Positions 11,233 through 23,249 are shown, counted from the first letter of the stretch. The stretch is DNA of 64,000 nt from Fulvia fulva (GCF_020509005.1 NC_063017.1:1922001-1986000); one strand, 5' to 3'. Made by a program: numbers and translations. Notes: generated from the letters alone by a model not told the origin.

Positions 11233-12360
11233 TCTATAGTTATATAGTCCTCTACTTTCTCCTTCTACTCTATAAATCCTAGTCCATCCTTATAACTAGG
11301 TATATTAGCTAAGAATATAGGAATCTTCCTCGAGTTAATCGAGTTACGGGTACCGCCGTTACTACGCTAGATAGCGGCGTTAACTAAGACTACCGTAGTG
11401 TTATTATTGTCGCTAGCTATAGTAGAGGTAGCCTTCTTAGTCTTTATTATACCTATCTTAATACTAGAGCCCTCGCCGTCGAGTAGCTTCTCGAGGGCGG
11501 ACTTCTACCTCGTAGGAGGTAGTAGAGGTGTCGGTTCCTTAGGCTTTAGCTAAGCAATATAGTCATCGCGCTCCTTTAGCTAGGCTTATAGATCCGTAAT
11601 AAACGCGGTAGTACGCTTACCTAAGCTCTACTTAGTAGCTAACTTAGTCTAGGTCGCTTCGAGTTTACTAGCTAGATCTATATTACGACTACGTAAGTTC
11701 TTAATCTTAGCGACCGCCTTCTTACCTAACTTCTTTAGGTAAGCGATCTTAGCTACTAAGTCCTTATTGTCCCTAAGCTCGTCGAGTATTACTTAGAGTA
11801 ATACTAACTTATCCTTATACCGATTAGCCTTAGCCTATAGCCGACTCTTCTAAGTAGTTAATACCTCCCGTACCTCCTTAAGACCGAGGTAGGCGAGACG
11901 GTGTTCGTCTAGGACATCTAGCTAGGCTTCTAGGTTCTTAGTAACCGAGCGAGAAAGCTCCTCGGCTATAGCGATCTAGAACTTAGTAGGGTTATACCGT
12001 AGCCTATATTCTACCTCTTCGCCCTTCTAGGTAAAGTTAATTAGTATCGTATAGCGGTAGCTAAGATATTCCTCCTTCCGCGTACGTATACCCTATTATA
12101 AGGTCTTATCCTCTCTACCTATACGGAGTCGAGTTTCCTTCTTAGACTAACGTCGGTTATACTTATTACGTAGTAGCTCTTAGTACTTCTAGCGCCGACG
12201 TTCTTCCTCTTACTACGCTACGCTAAGTACGCCGTTCCGCTTTTATCGGGCTTCTCGGAGGAACGCCTTCGTAAGAGGGTTCAGGTTAAGTCTTAGGATA
12301 AAGGATGATTCGTCTAGTCCGATAGTCGTATTAGTACCTACGGCTATTTAAGTCTCGGTC
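10950..12360 (-). pseudogene. Gag-like protein remnant, RIP-mutated
   Basis: Read on the minus strand with stops ignored, the frame gives TIGLDESSFILRLNLNP, a long charged helical stretch (LRDNKDLVAKIAYLKK), then SRKIPIFLANIPSYKDG, EKVEDYI and DDENYLYVVSATNLSS, continuing into the shared module. The layout of a coiled coil followed by a 'P-x-F-x-G ... W/E-K' core resembles fungal retroelement Gag proteins. Most interruptions are TAG/TAA at likely Gln or Trp codons. It is on the opposite strand to the gypsy pol at 12500, so it does not belong to that element. The exact family is unknown to me. Confidence 0.5.
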
Positions 12361-12589
12361 GTACGCGGTCGTAGTAGCGATACGTAGTCTATAATCGTAC
12401 GGCTCGGCGATCTAAGGGCGGTAGAACTTAATAACACGGATAAGGCGTAAGATAGGGCGTAAACGTATCAATACCTTAGAATCGAATAAGTTCTACGAAG
12501 AAGAGAAGATAAGAAAGTCGCGAAGCCGCGATAAAGTAAACGTCGAGGTTAAGGTCTAGGGTCCGGACGCGCTAGCGTACTAGGTTACG

Positions 12590-14735
12590 TAATACTAAGT
12601 ATAGCCTTACGAGGTGAACCGTGATAGTAGCCGAGATTTAACGGCCTTTATAACGCCTCTTAGGCTTATACGGTATATAACGTTACTATAGGGTACGACG
12701 AACTTAGTTACTTAGTTCGTACGGGTAGTAACTAAGGTGTTAATAGACTATATTTCTTACCGAGCAAAACTATTTCTTAACGATATCGGCGTAAAAGGTC
12801 CTACTAAGGACTATAGTAACGCTAAGGTAGAGCCTAGCCTTTAATAATAGGTCGTAGAATATATTATATCCCTTAATCTTGTTCTTACGGACCTAGAGAG
12901 GGCCGGAGCGGTAGTCGTAGGAGAGAAGTCGTAGTGGCTTTATAAGACCCTAAAGATCGTAGGCTATATTACTAGCCCGAGCGGCCGCTATCTAGATCCT
13001 AAGGTAGTAGCTAAGATCTTAAACTAGCTAACCCTAAAGTACGTAAAGGACGTTCGAGTTTATATTAGGATCTATATTTACTTCCGGATTAAGGTCCCCT
13101 AGTTCGTAATCGTTGCTCGGCCAATATATAAGCTTTTAAGGAAGGACGTCGAGTTTGTCTAGACTAAGAATAAGTAGTTCTCGAAAGAGAACCTAGTAAG
13201 ATTCTTAGTAATAGTACTAGTATTAGTAACTATCTCCTACGCTCTAGGAGCTAGTAGGATCTTCGTTTCTATTAACGCGAGTAGTATTAGGTAGGGTTAT
13301 ATAATATCGTAGGAATTACTAGATAATACTCGACGAAGATACCTAGTAAGGTATAAGAGCGGTACCTAGAACGTAAACAAGGCTAAGTACGATATAGGAA
13401 AGCGGGAGTACCTCGGAGTACTAAAGGGCCTTAAGAAGGTGTAGCGCTACCTCGTAGGAGTAGACTTTATCCTCGAAGTTAATACTAAAACGCTAGTATA
13501 GTAGTTAAATCGGCTAGTATCCGATATTCTAAACTCTATAATAGTAAGGTAGGTTACTTAGATCCGGCTATTTACCTTTAAAGTAAGGTATGTCGATAGG
13601 AAGAAGTACTCCGGACCGGATATACTGTCTCGTAAACTACCTATAGCTAAGGAGCTTACGGAACCTAACGATAATATTAATAAGATAATTAACGACAAAT
13701 TCTTCCGTTATACCGAGCTAGTTAACACTTTCCCCGTTATTCTAGAGCGTAAACGACTCCTCGAACCCTAGTATAGTAACAATTCCGAGCTTATAGCTTA
13801 TATTCTAGAATATTAAACACGACCGGAAGGGGTTACCCGGGCTAAGTATCGAAACCTCGTTAAGAAAAGTCCTCGGTACTATTTAAGAGACAAGCTCTTG
13901 TTTTATTAGCGGCGAAGGGGTACACCGATATCCGATATAGCTAGTAGTAGACGATAATAATACTTAGAAAGAGATCGTAATATACTATTATAAAAAGTAT
14001 AGTTACCGGAGTGCCGAGCTAGTATATAATCTTATTACTAGCCGGTATTACTAAGAGGGCTACTTCTCCGACGTATCGAATTAGGTAAGGACTTATACTC
14101 CTTATAACTTTCGTAAAGATAACTAGAGAGTAGGAGAAATACACTTATCGACTTAGTAGGTTATAGGAGAGAGGTAGTACTACGATCCCGTCTACGTATA
14201 TAGAAACGGGTACTTACTTATCGCTCGAGAAGCTTTAAGTAGGTAGATTAAGGCGAAGGTCGTACGGAAGCCTCTAAATTCGCGGGCGATTACTAAGTTC
14301 TTATACGAGATAGTATTTAGCCGGTATAGATACTACTATAAGATTATGCTTAATAACGCTAGTATTAACGAAGGGGAGGTAAAGAGGATACTTATTAGTA
14401 TAGGTATTAAGTAAATCCGGATCTTACCCTACTATCCGTAGTTAAATATAACTACAGAAGTAGGACATCGACCTGTTCTAGCTATATTAGCTAAGCTTAC
14501 TAAGAACACCTATAAGTTCTAGGAACGATAGATTACTACGGTACTTTAGGCTAATAGAACTACGGTATCTAGAATCACGGGTATAATGCCGGCGGAGGTC
14601 CTATATAGCTATCGTACTATTCTCCCGATCGAGGTAGAATACCTAATATAGGCGAACTATAAATAGGGATCTATTAGATTACCGGAGGAGCTATTAGCTA
14701 TTCGGGCGCGTTAATTATAGCTACGGGATATAAGT
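12590..14735 (+). pseudogene. Gypsy RT / RNase H / integrase N-terminal part
   Basis: With stops ignored, the plus strand gives SSRDLTAFITPL, FLNDIGVKGP (RT catalytic FxDD loop, second position Asn), LADLERAGA-like text, LKIVGYI, ARPIYKLLRKDVEFV, KREYLGVLKGLKKV, FTFKVRYVDRKK and DILSRKLP. These are RT and RNase H landmarks of chromodomain-type fungal gypsy elements. An integrase zinc-finger and core region follow. TAG/TAA stops occur every few tens of codons, with intact codons between them, as expected from RIP. Confidence 0.8.
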
Positions 14736-14750
14736 CTTTAGGAGTTATAG
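14736..14750. repeat. Target-site duplication, left copy (LINE C)
   Basis: CTTTAGGAGTTATAG is repeated exactly at 18678-18692. The last bases overlap the start of the GATA tail, so the true duplication may be 13-15 bp. Confidence 0.85.
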
Positions 14751-14939
14751 ATAGATAGATATTTCATTAAGCTATTGTAGTGCCCTTTGGCCTATGCAGC
14801 TATGCTATCTTGTTTTTGTATATATAGAGGGGAAACCGTGTTGGTGAAAACCCCTCCTCCTTCCCGCCTGTCTTTTCCTCCTCGTTGTCGTCTTAAATTT
14901 CCCTTGTTAGGGGTACGCTAGTGTCATAGGCCTGCCCTG

Positions 14940-17598
14940 ATGACTACCCTATCTGCAACCCCCCTCGCTTCCGCCTCTTGTCTATCCACTCCTCCGTCTC
15001 GCTCGCGAGGCTAAACTGCTAGAGGTATCCCTGCTGTAGTATCTACCGAGAGATTCGGCGAATGTTGCCTTTGTCCCTAATAATTGACTTGTAGTCTCTC
15101 CTTCCCGCTTGGTGCCTCCAATTTCCCCTGCCTCTCGCCCACTGCGGGCATCGTAGTAGCATATGTTCTGGGTTTTGCGATAGGTAGCCACACTGGCAGG
15201 CTGGGCTATAGATGTCTAGTGCGCGTCTTCTGAACAGGTAGGCCCTTAATCCAATGTGTTCGGACCTGATTTGGATCGCTATGCTTGCTTCGGCCCTTGT
15301 CAGGTCCCTATATAGCTAGTAATTGTGTCTCTAGAAGGCTCGGAGCGCTATCGGGCCTGTTGTCTTAGGGGGCTTCCTTTTCTAGTCCTGCTCCCATAGG
15401 CAGCTCGCTATCTGTTCCGCTAGGTTTTGGGTCTTAGCCTTGCTCCCGCCGGCCTAGCGAGTCCTACGCTCCTCCTCCTTTCGTGCTAGCCATTCGGTGC
15501 TTGTCTGTACGGCCGTAAAGGTCGTAAGGTCATCCTCTTTTTGGCTTGTCCTATATCCTGCCCCTCTCCGGTAGCGGCTTTCTATCTTATTCTTTGCCTC
15601 CTAGATCGTGGTTTGTGCTAGGTAACCTGTCGTCTTTGCCGCGTATTGAATTCTCATTCCCCGGATGTACTAGCCGATTAGTAGTATTCCTGTCTCCATT
15701 TCTACCGTGCTTGTTAACGTTGTCTTGTATACGCCTAGTACCCTACGTAGGTTGCCTGCCTGTGTCCTATTTAGGGGTTGCTCTATCCGTTTCGGGATCG
15801 GCTTGCCTACGCCTCCTGTTCCCCAAATCTGTGCCCCGTATAACATAGCTAGTCTGACGATCGCCTTATACATTACTCTTGCCTTGTCGAATGTTGCTCC
15901 CTATATAGATGCCGTAAGCCTCTTTATCGAGGCTTCATTGACTTGCGCTCGACTCTAGGCTTTCTTAATCTGTACATTCTAGCTTAGCTTCGGGTCGAGC
16001 CAGATCCCTAGTACTCGTAGCTCCGCTGATAGCTTGGTCTCGTAGCCTTGGATTCTTACCGCCGCCTTTATATTATAGTGTGTTCTCGCTTTACTGAAGT
16101 GTATAAGTTGGTACTTTTCAGGGGCGAACCGGGCACTATGCTTCTTTGCCCACTCCTCGCATTTCTTATGCCTATCTTCAAGGAGGCGATAGTTCTCTTC
16201 TGTCGAGTCTGACCAGGCTAGGATGTTTATATCGTCTACGAACCCCGATACTAAGGTTTACGGAGAGGTGAGTAGGGGGATTAGATCCGACATAAATATC
16301 AGAAACAGGATAGGGGAGAGAGTAGATCCCTGAGGTATTCCAGTCTCTGCCTTCACCGGGTCGGACGTGTACCTTCCTAGGACTAGGTATGTCGTCCGTT
16401 CCTAGAGAAAGGAGAAGACGAACGACGTTGCCTACTGGGGGATGCCTTTCTGCTATAGGATATGTATTAGCCTTTGGTGTGAGACGTTGTCGAAGGCCCC
16501 TACGATGTCGAGGGATAGTAAGGACGCCGCTCGGTTCCTGCCGTAGTGCTAGAGGGTCTGGATTTGCTCCGTAATTAGCTCTATTGCTATTAGTGTCGAT
16601 CGCTAGCTTCTTCCCCCCATCTGTGTTGCTAGGAGTACGTGGTTGTCCTCGGTAAGCTGCGTAAGTCTCTAGGCTACTATCTTTTCTAGGACCTTCCCTA
16701 TCGTATTTAGAAGTGCTATTAGTCTATACGACTTAGGCTGAGTATAGTCTTCCTTCTGTGGCTTGCGTAGCACTACTGTCATAGACTCTCTATACGGCTT
16801 CGGGTGATACCCTAGCCGTAGGCACGCGGTAAATAGGTTTGTAAGGCTCGGCGCGATCTCTTCTCTATACTCTTTTAGCAGTACGTTTGGTATCCTGTCT
16901 AGGCCTAGGGCTTTTCGTCCCTTTAGCTTACTTATGACTCCTGTTACTGTGTTAGAGCTAACCGCCTAATCTATGTCTAGGGGTTCCGGGTATGTGCTCG
17001 GGTCGATGTCCGTAAGGTCTGCCTCTACTTACGTCGAAAAGAAATAGTCGGCTAACGCTTTTGCCTTGCCCCGGGGCGTAGCCTAGGCAATCCCTTCGCG
17101 GTCTACGATTAGGGGGAAGTGAGGGGCTTGTTGCTCTTTAGGTAGTCGTGCCTATTTAGTAAGTCTCCACATCTATTCCGGGTTTTCTATAACGAGCCCG
17201 ATCGTCGCTCTCTAGTCCTGTAGCTTATCGCGTCTTATCTGTGCCTTCTTCTCTTATGTCGCGTGGCAGTATTGCTCCTACGTCTCTTAGGTGTGCTCCT
17301 TCGTCTACTGTCGCCTTGCCCTTCTAGCCTCCCTTACCTTCGTAGAGTATTTAGGGGTCCAGAAGGCCTTCTGCTACGTTAAGGGCCGGAGTAACGGCGT
17401 GTATTGTTCCGCTGCTTGCTATATGACCGAGGTAATCTGTTCCGCTACTTGATCTAGCTGAGCTGTCGTCTCGAGTTCTCTATGCTGTGGTAGGTTCGCT
17501 ATTAGGAAGCCTCTTATGTCGTCCTAGCGTGCCTTCTTCTAGTTACGGCGTGGTTCGTTTACTAGCTCCTCTATCGCCTTCACCCCTAGCGTCGTTTG
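14940..17598 (-). pseudogene. LINE C ORF2 (RT and C-terminal region), RIP-mutated
   Basis: The minus strand encodes RT motifs with many stops. FVDDINIL is at about 16217-16240, and a segment corresponding to 'GIPQGS..SPILF' is at about 16290-16345. The short open stretch at 15670-15873 (YKAIVRLAMLYGAQIW) matches the thumb region also seen in copy B. The sequence parallels copy D closely up to 17598, where the fusion to the module occurs. The endonuclease domain is not present. Confidence 0.75.
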
Positions 17599-18677
17599 GC
17601 AAGGAAGGAATCGTATTTAGTAAGCTAGCTACGAGATAAGGTGATAAGTCTTAACCGCGCTTTCCTACTTATCTAGCACCACCGTGTAGCCTCGTTTCGA
17701 GAGGTTAGCCCGGAGCAAAAGCTTCCCTCTACGCCCTCCCTCCCTGTTTGCTCCTTAAGCCAATATCCACCTCTATAGGCCTGAGCCCTTTAGTGCTCTC
17801 TATTGACCGACATGCGCATCCGTCCTCTCGGGCTGTTTAGACAGTGTCAGCCGTCGCTACTAGTGTACACTACGCCCTAGGTTTTGACGCCCTTCGCGTT
17901 ACCGCAGCCTATCTCTAGAAAGCGGCCGTCTATGCCTCGTAGGTCTGCTCGGGGCACACACCACGCCGGGCAGCGTACTCCTTGCGTTTCTACCTACTAA
18001 CTAATATGAAGTTCCTTATCACCCTGCCCTCGATCCTCCCCGATCACAGAACTAATCCACTTACATTATACGTCTTTTCCCCGTCCTAATAGCCGTCTTT
18101 TCCTTGCTTAGGCTATCGTCTTTTCCTCGTCGCAATCTACTATGTCAGACTAGGTGCGTTGTGTAGCGGGACAGGCAGTGCCTTAGGCAAAACCCTCGTT
18201 CCTATACCGGGTGTTTAACAGGCCCTTATAGGCTTCGTCGCGTGTCTACCTACCCACCGCATTGCCCGCTGGCAAACACTAGATTGTTTCGTAGTCCGCT
18301 CGACGCCGTTGCATAGTCCGCTTAGTTGTTGTTCTATAGTCCGCTCGTCTAATGTTCGTCGCTTAGCCCGCTCGGTTTACGGTCTCCGGAGGTGAAAATT
18401 CTGCACTTATACCAGAGGTGTCCTGTCGAGCGTATAGGCCACGGTTCCGCGCCCTTCTTACACGTAGAAAGAAGAGGGACTCGCTCCCGACACGAGTACA
18501 CGCTCGTCGGATAGTTTTCATACCCGTTTTGCTAGTAGTCCTCTGTTCGCCGCGGCTTCGCCTACGCTACGCGCCCGTCGCGCCCACGACGCTCTAGCGT
18601 GAGAATACTTGGCTCTCTCGTAGCTAGACGAGAGGTTCGTAGCCGACACCACGTACAGGTGATTCTCGTCGTCGACC
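17599..18677 (-). repeat. 1,079-bp chimera module, copy 2
   Basis: The same module as 10154-11232, with equal length and mainly transition differences. This copy ends at the target duplication, so its Gag-like frame is cut after about 50 codons (LYVVSATNLSSSYERAKYSH is readable near 18600-18660). The fusion base to LINE is the same module base as in copy 1, but the LINE position differs by about 1.2 kb. Confidence 0.85.
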
Positions 18678-18692
18678 CTTTAGGAGTTATAG
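18678..18692. repeat. Target-site duplication, right copy (LINE C)
   Basis: This is the exact repeat of 14736-14750. It follows the module end GTCGACC directly, which proves that the module lies inside the insertion. Confidence 0.85.
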
Positions 18693-19230
18693 TTACGAAG
18701 AGTAAGGCTTCGTACTCTAAGTAAGGAATACTTCGATACTAAACGTAGTATTAACTTCTAGAGGTCCTAGGTCGGAGATCTTATAGTTAAGTTCGACAAG
18801 CCGTATAAGGATGACCTATCTAGAAAGATTAGTTACCGCTAGCTTAGGCCGTATCGTATAGCTAAGGTGTACTCGGGGTTTAGTATATACGTCCTCGAAG
18901 AGCTTAATAGTACGAGGTTAAAGGGTATATAAGCTCGAGAGAACCTAAAGCTGATCCTATAGTTAAGACCGGACCCGGAGCTTAATCTTCCTAAAGCTAA
19001 AGACATTATAGCGCTAGAGGATAGGGTTAATGTCGCGAATGTCGAAAAAGGCGATCTTCCGAACGAGAATAGACCTACTACGTCCGAATCTAACGACGAA
19101 GAGGATGACAATATACTTCTAATAGGTATTAATAGAGCTACTATACTTCCGGAACTAGAATCTAAGCCGACGAGACTATAGGTACGGCGTTATAACCTTA
19201 CTACGGAGGAGATAGCCAAATTTACTAGGA
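18693..19230 (+). pseudogene. Gypsy integrase C-terminal part
   Basis: The frame continues directly from 14735 once LINE C and one target duplication are removed: RARQLQLRDI-type helix before the break, then LRRVRLRTLSKEYFDTKR after it. VGDLIVKFDKPYKDD, LRPYRIAKVYSG and YVLEELNSTRLKG follow. This is the usual gypsy integrase C-terminal GDLVL...GPY.V...Y.L.ELDG pattern, ending in an acidic tail. A 90-codon minus-strand frame here is only its shadow. Confidence 0.78.
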
Positions 19231-19564
19231 TTTAGGTTAAAGGAGGGATAGGACTTTATTATTTCTTTTTCTTAGGCGTAAGGAGTTTACTTAGTAGTTT
19301 TAGTTTCTAACCTTAATTTAACTAGCTTCTAGTTCTAGTACCTAGTTTCTAGCGTGCTTAACTAATTTCTAGGCTATATCCTTAATTTAAGAGTAGGCTT
19401 ACTACGAAGACTAGACTTTAACTTAGCCTCCTTAGCCCCTTATAGAATGAACTTACGATCCCCTTAATATCTCGAGACTAACTACTTAACTAGACGCCGG
19501 ATCCGCCTTCCTTACGTATAACTTATAGGTATAGTTTCTTAGTTTATATTAGCGTAGCGGAGGT

Positions 19565-19575
19565 AAAACTAGGGA
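19565..19575. repeat. Target-site duplication, left copy (LINE D)
   Basis: AAAACTAGGGA is repeated at 24732-24742. A further TAG matches on both sides but is ambiguous with the element's tail. Confidence 0.8.
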
Positions 19576-19779
19576 TAGATAGATAGATATTTCATTAAGC
19601 TGTTGTAGTGCCCTTTGGCCTATATAGCTATGCTATCTTGTTTTCGTATATATAGAGGGGAAACCGTATTAGTGAAAACCCCTCCTCCTTCCCGCCTATC
19701 TTTTCCTCCTAGTTGTCGTCTTAAATTTCCCTTATTAGGGGTACGCTAGTGTTATAGGCCTGCCCTGATGACTACCCTA

Positions 19780-22700
19780 TCTGTAACCCCCCTCGCTTCC
19801 GCCTCTTATCTATCTACTCCTCCGTCTCGCTCGCGAGGCTAAACTGCTAGAGGTATCCCTACTGTAGTATCCACCGAGAGATTCGGCGAATATTGCCTTT
19901 GTCCCTAATAATTGACTTGTAGTCTCTCCTTCCCGCTTGGTGCCTCCAATTTCCCCTGCCTCTCGCCTACTGCGGGCATCGTAGTAGCATATGTTCTAGG
20001 TTTTGCGATAGGTAGCTACACTAGCAGGCTGGGCTATAGATGTCTAGTACGCGTCTTCTGAACAGGTAGGCCCTTAATCCAATGTGTTCGGACCTGATTT
20101 GGATCGCTATGCTTGCCTCGGCCCTTGTTAGGTCCCTATATAGCTAGTAATTGTGTCTCTAGAAGGCTCGGAGCGCTATCGGGCCTATTGTCTTAGGGGG
20201 CTTCTTTTTCTAGTCCTACTCCTATAGGTAGCTCGCTATCTGTTCCGCTAGGCTTTAGGTCTTAGCCTTGCTCCCGCCGGCCTAGCGAGTCCTACGCTCC
20301 TCCTCTTTTCGTACTAGCTATTCGGTGCTTATCTATATAGCCGTAAAGGTAGTAAGGTCATCCTCTTTTTGGCTTGTCCTATGTCCGGCCCCTCTCCGGT
20401 AGTAGCTTTCTATCTTATTCTTTGCCTCCTAGATCGAAGTTTGTACTAGGTAACCTGTCGTCCTTACCGCGTATTAAATTCTTATTCCCCGGATGTACTG
20501 GCCGACTAGTAGTGTTCCTGTCTCTAGTTCTACTATACTTGTTAACGTTGTCTTATATACGCCTAGTACCCTACGTAGGTTGCCTACCTATATCCTATTT
20601 AGGGGTTGCTCTATCCGTTTCGGGATCGGCTTGCCTACCCCTCCTGTTCCCTAAATCTATGCCCCGTATAGTATAGCTAGTCTAACGATCGCCTTATATA
20701 TTACTCTTGCCTTATCGAATATCGCTCCCTATATAGATGCCGTAAGTCTCTTTATCGAGGCTTCGTTAACTTGTACTCGACTCTAGGCTTTCTTAACCTA
20801 TACATTCTAGCTTAGCTTCGGGTCGAGCTAGATCCCTAGTACTCGTAGCTCCGCTAATAGCTTTGTCTCGTAGCCTTAGATTCTTACCGCCGCCTTTATA
20901 TTATAGTATGTTCTCGCTTTACTAAAGTGTATAAGTTGGTACTTTTTAGGGGCGAACTAGGCACTATACTTCTTTGCCTACTCCTCGAATTTCTTATACC
21001 TATCTTCGAGGAGGCGATAGTTCTCTTCTGTCGAGTCTAACTAGGCTAGGATGTTTATGTCGTCTACGAACCCCGATACTAAGGTTTGCGGAGAGGTGAG
21101 TAGGGGGATTAGATCAGACATAAATATTAGAAACAGGATAGGGGAGAGAGTAGATCCCTAAGGTATTCCAGTCTCTGCCTTTACCGGGTCGGACGTGTAC
21201 CTTCCTAGGACTAGGTATGTCGTCCGTTCCTAGAGAAAGGAGTAGACGAACGTCGTTACCTACTAGGGGATGCCTTTCTGCTATAGGATATATATTAGCC
21301 TTTAGTATAAGACGTTATCGAAGGCTCCTACGATGTCGAGGGATAGTAAGGACGCCGCTCGGTTCCTACCGTAGTGCTAGAGGGTCTGAATTTGCTCCGT
21401 AATTAGCTCTATTACTATTAGTATCGATCGCTAGCTTCTTCCCCCTATCTATATTACTAGGAGTACGTGGTTGTCCTCGGCTAGCTACGTAAGTATCTAG
21501 GCTACTATCTTTTCTAGGACCTTCCCTATCGTGTTTAGAAGTGCGATTGGTCTATACGACTTAGGCTAAGTATAGTCCTCTTTCTGTAGCTTACGTAGTA
21601 CTATTGTTATAGACTCTCTATACGGCTTCGGGTGATACCCTAGCCGTAGGTACGCGGTAAACAGGTTTACTAGGCTCGGCGCGATCTCTTCTCTATACTC
21701 TTTTAGTAGTATGTTTAGTATCCTATCTAGGCCTAGGGCTTTCCGTCCTTTTAGCTTACTTATAACTCCTATTACTATGTTAGAGCTAACCGCCTAATCT
21801 ATGTCTAGGGGTTCCGGGTATGTGCTCGGGTCGATATCCGTAAGGTCTACCTCTACTTACGTCGAAAAGAAATGGTCGGCTAATGCTTTTGCCTTGCCCC
21901 GGGGCGTAGCCTAGGCAATCCCTTCGCGGTCTACGATTAGGGGGAAGTGAGGGGCTTGTTGCTCTTTAGGTAGTCGTGCCTATTTAGTAAGTCTCCACAT
22001 CTATTCCGGGTTTTCTATAACGAGCCCGATCGTCGCTCTCTAGTCCTGTAGCTTATCGCGTCTTATCTGTGCCTTCTTCTCTTATGTCGCGTGGCAGTAT
22101 TGCTCCTACGTCTCTTAGGTGTGCTCCTTCGTCTACTGTCGCCTTGCCCTTCTAGCCTCCCTTACCTTCGTAGAGCATTTAGGGGTCTAGAAGGCCTTCT
22201 ACTACGTTAAGGGCCGGAGTAACGGCGTATATTGTTCCGCTGCTTACTATATAACCGAGGTAATCTGTTCCGCTACTTGATCTAGCTAAGCTGTCGTCTC
22301 GAGTTCTCTATACTATAGTAGGTTCGCTATTAGGAAGCCTCTTATGTCGTCCTAGCGTGCCTTCTTCTAGTTACGGCGTGGTTCGCTTACTAGCTCCTCT
22401 ATCGCCTTCACCCCTAGCGTCGTTTAGATAGGGATATAGTCTAAGGAGGCTTCTAGCGCGTAGTTCGGTCGGCATTAGACTAGTCTCTCTTTAAGTTCTC
22501 GTAATAGAAAGTATAGGTCGATCGTGCTTATACTTAAACGGGCCTTCTACGTCTCTGTTCCCTTTAGTGTTGCTAAGGCCATTCCGTAGCGTGTGGTTAT
22601 ATCTAGTAGCTTTTCCCCTAGAAACGCGTACGGGGGAGTGAATTCGAGTCCCTACCGTAGGTAGTAGAGGTTAAAGTCGCCGAGGAGTACTTGCTTTATG

Positions 22701-23230
22701 TCTTGGCTTAGGGTCCGCTCTAGGTAGGCGAGGGTTCCTAGTTCCCTACTCGTCCGACCCCGCGGTAGCGGGTTATAAACGTTATAGATCTAGATAGGGC
22801 CTTGTGTCGTATCGATCTAGATTAATGTTATGTCTCCTAGGTTGCCCTACTACGGTAGTATAACCTTCTACGACTCAAGGTCTATAGTCTTGCTTACGTA
22901 TATATATGTCCTCGGGATAACGCCTCGTTAGCCCGCGATTACGGTGTAGTATCTCCGGTCATTACAAGTAGCTAGGAGTCCTTCGTAGGGGTTGACCTAT
23001 AGTTCCTATACCGTAATAACGTAGTGCCGTAGCGGGTCTAGCTCTTATAGAAAGTAGCGCTAGACCTTGTCCCTACTTTTGTTTACGTTGTACTATACGA
23101 TAGTAATGTCGTCGTATAGTATTATTCGTTATCCGTAAGGTCTATTTCCGTGCTAACCTACTGTGTCTCCTAAGCCTATATCTCGCTATCCGGCTAGCCC
23201 TAGGGCCGCTAGGGCGCCCTAAAGATTTGC
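19780..23230 (-). pseudogene. LINE D ORF2 (endonuclease + RT), RIP-mutated
   Basis: The endonuclease landmark LLGDFNLYYL lies at about 22655-22690 (family motif GDFN). RT FVDDINIL lies at about 21047-21070, with the catalytic Asp pair preserved. The thumb and C-terminal region run down to about 19790, near the tail. Stops occur throughout, consistent with CpA-directed mutation of Gln and Trp codons. Confidence 0.75.
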
Positions 23231-23249
23231 ATTTGGCCTAGTTCGTTAG

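Larger units (their letters stand above)
8468..12400 (-). mobile_element. LINE copy B fused to a Gag-like module (chimera)
   Basis: The GATA-type tail at 8471-8484 marks the LINE 3' end. LINE sequence runs to 10153, where it stops in the RT palm just upstream of the motif PQGSTMSPILF. The sequence then switches at GCAAGGAAGG (10154) to a module also found fused to LINE C at 17599. Here the module continues past its 1,079 shared bases into a Gag-like frame to about 12360. The right edge and target duplication were not resolved, so the end given is approximate. Confidence 0.65.
14751..18677 (-). mobile_element. LINE copy C fused to the module (chimera) with 15-bp TSD
   Basis: The insertion sits inside the gypsy integrase. 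The target sequence CTTTAGGAGTTATAG occurs at 14736-14750 and again at 18678-18692, so LINE plus module went in as one unit of about 3.93 kb. The GATA tail (14747-14760) marks the 3' end. LINE sequence runs to 17598, where it breaks within ORF2 upstream of the RT, and the module follows from 17599 to the 5' end. It carries RIP-type stops throughout. Confidence 0.85.
12500..19570 (+). mobile_element. Gypsy retrotransposon, 5' part missing, split by LINE C
   Basis: Plus-strand pol remnants run from the RT palm at about 12600 through RNase H and integrase to 14735. They resume after the LINE C insertion at 18693 and end at about 19230. Gag, protease and the RT fingers are absent on the left. A purine-rich stretch at about 19232-19250 could be the polypurine tract, which would place LTR sequence at 19250-19575 and 24746 onward, split by LINE D. 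No second LTR is visible, so the LTR assignment is tentative. Confidence 0.7.

Noticed and set aside
11233..12360. Minus-strand Gag-like frame as the Gag of the gypsy element at 12500
   Set aside because: It is on the opposite strand to the gypsy pol and is continuous with the LINE-fused module, so it belongs to the chimera.
10154..18677. The two 1,079-bp direct repeats as LTRs of one element
   Set aside because: They are 6.4 kb apart in direct orientation, but the right copy lies inside the 15-bp target duplication of LINE C, both lack TG...CA ends, and both abut LINE sequence at the same module base.
18839..19111. 90-codon Ser/Leu-rich minus-strand frame as a gene
   Set aside because: It is antisense to the gypsy integrase C-terminus, whose plus-strand motifs are clear.
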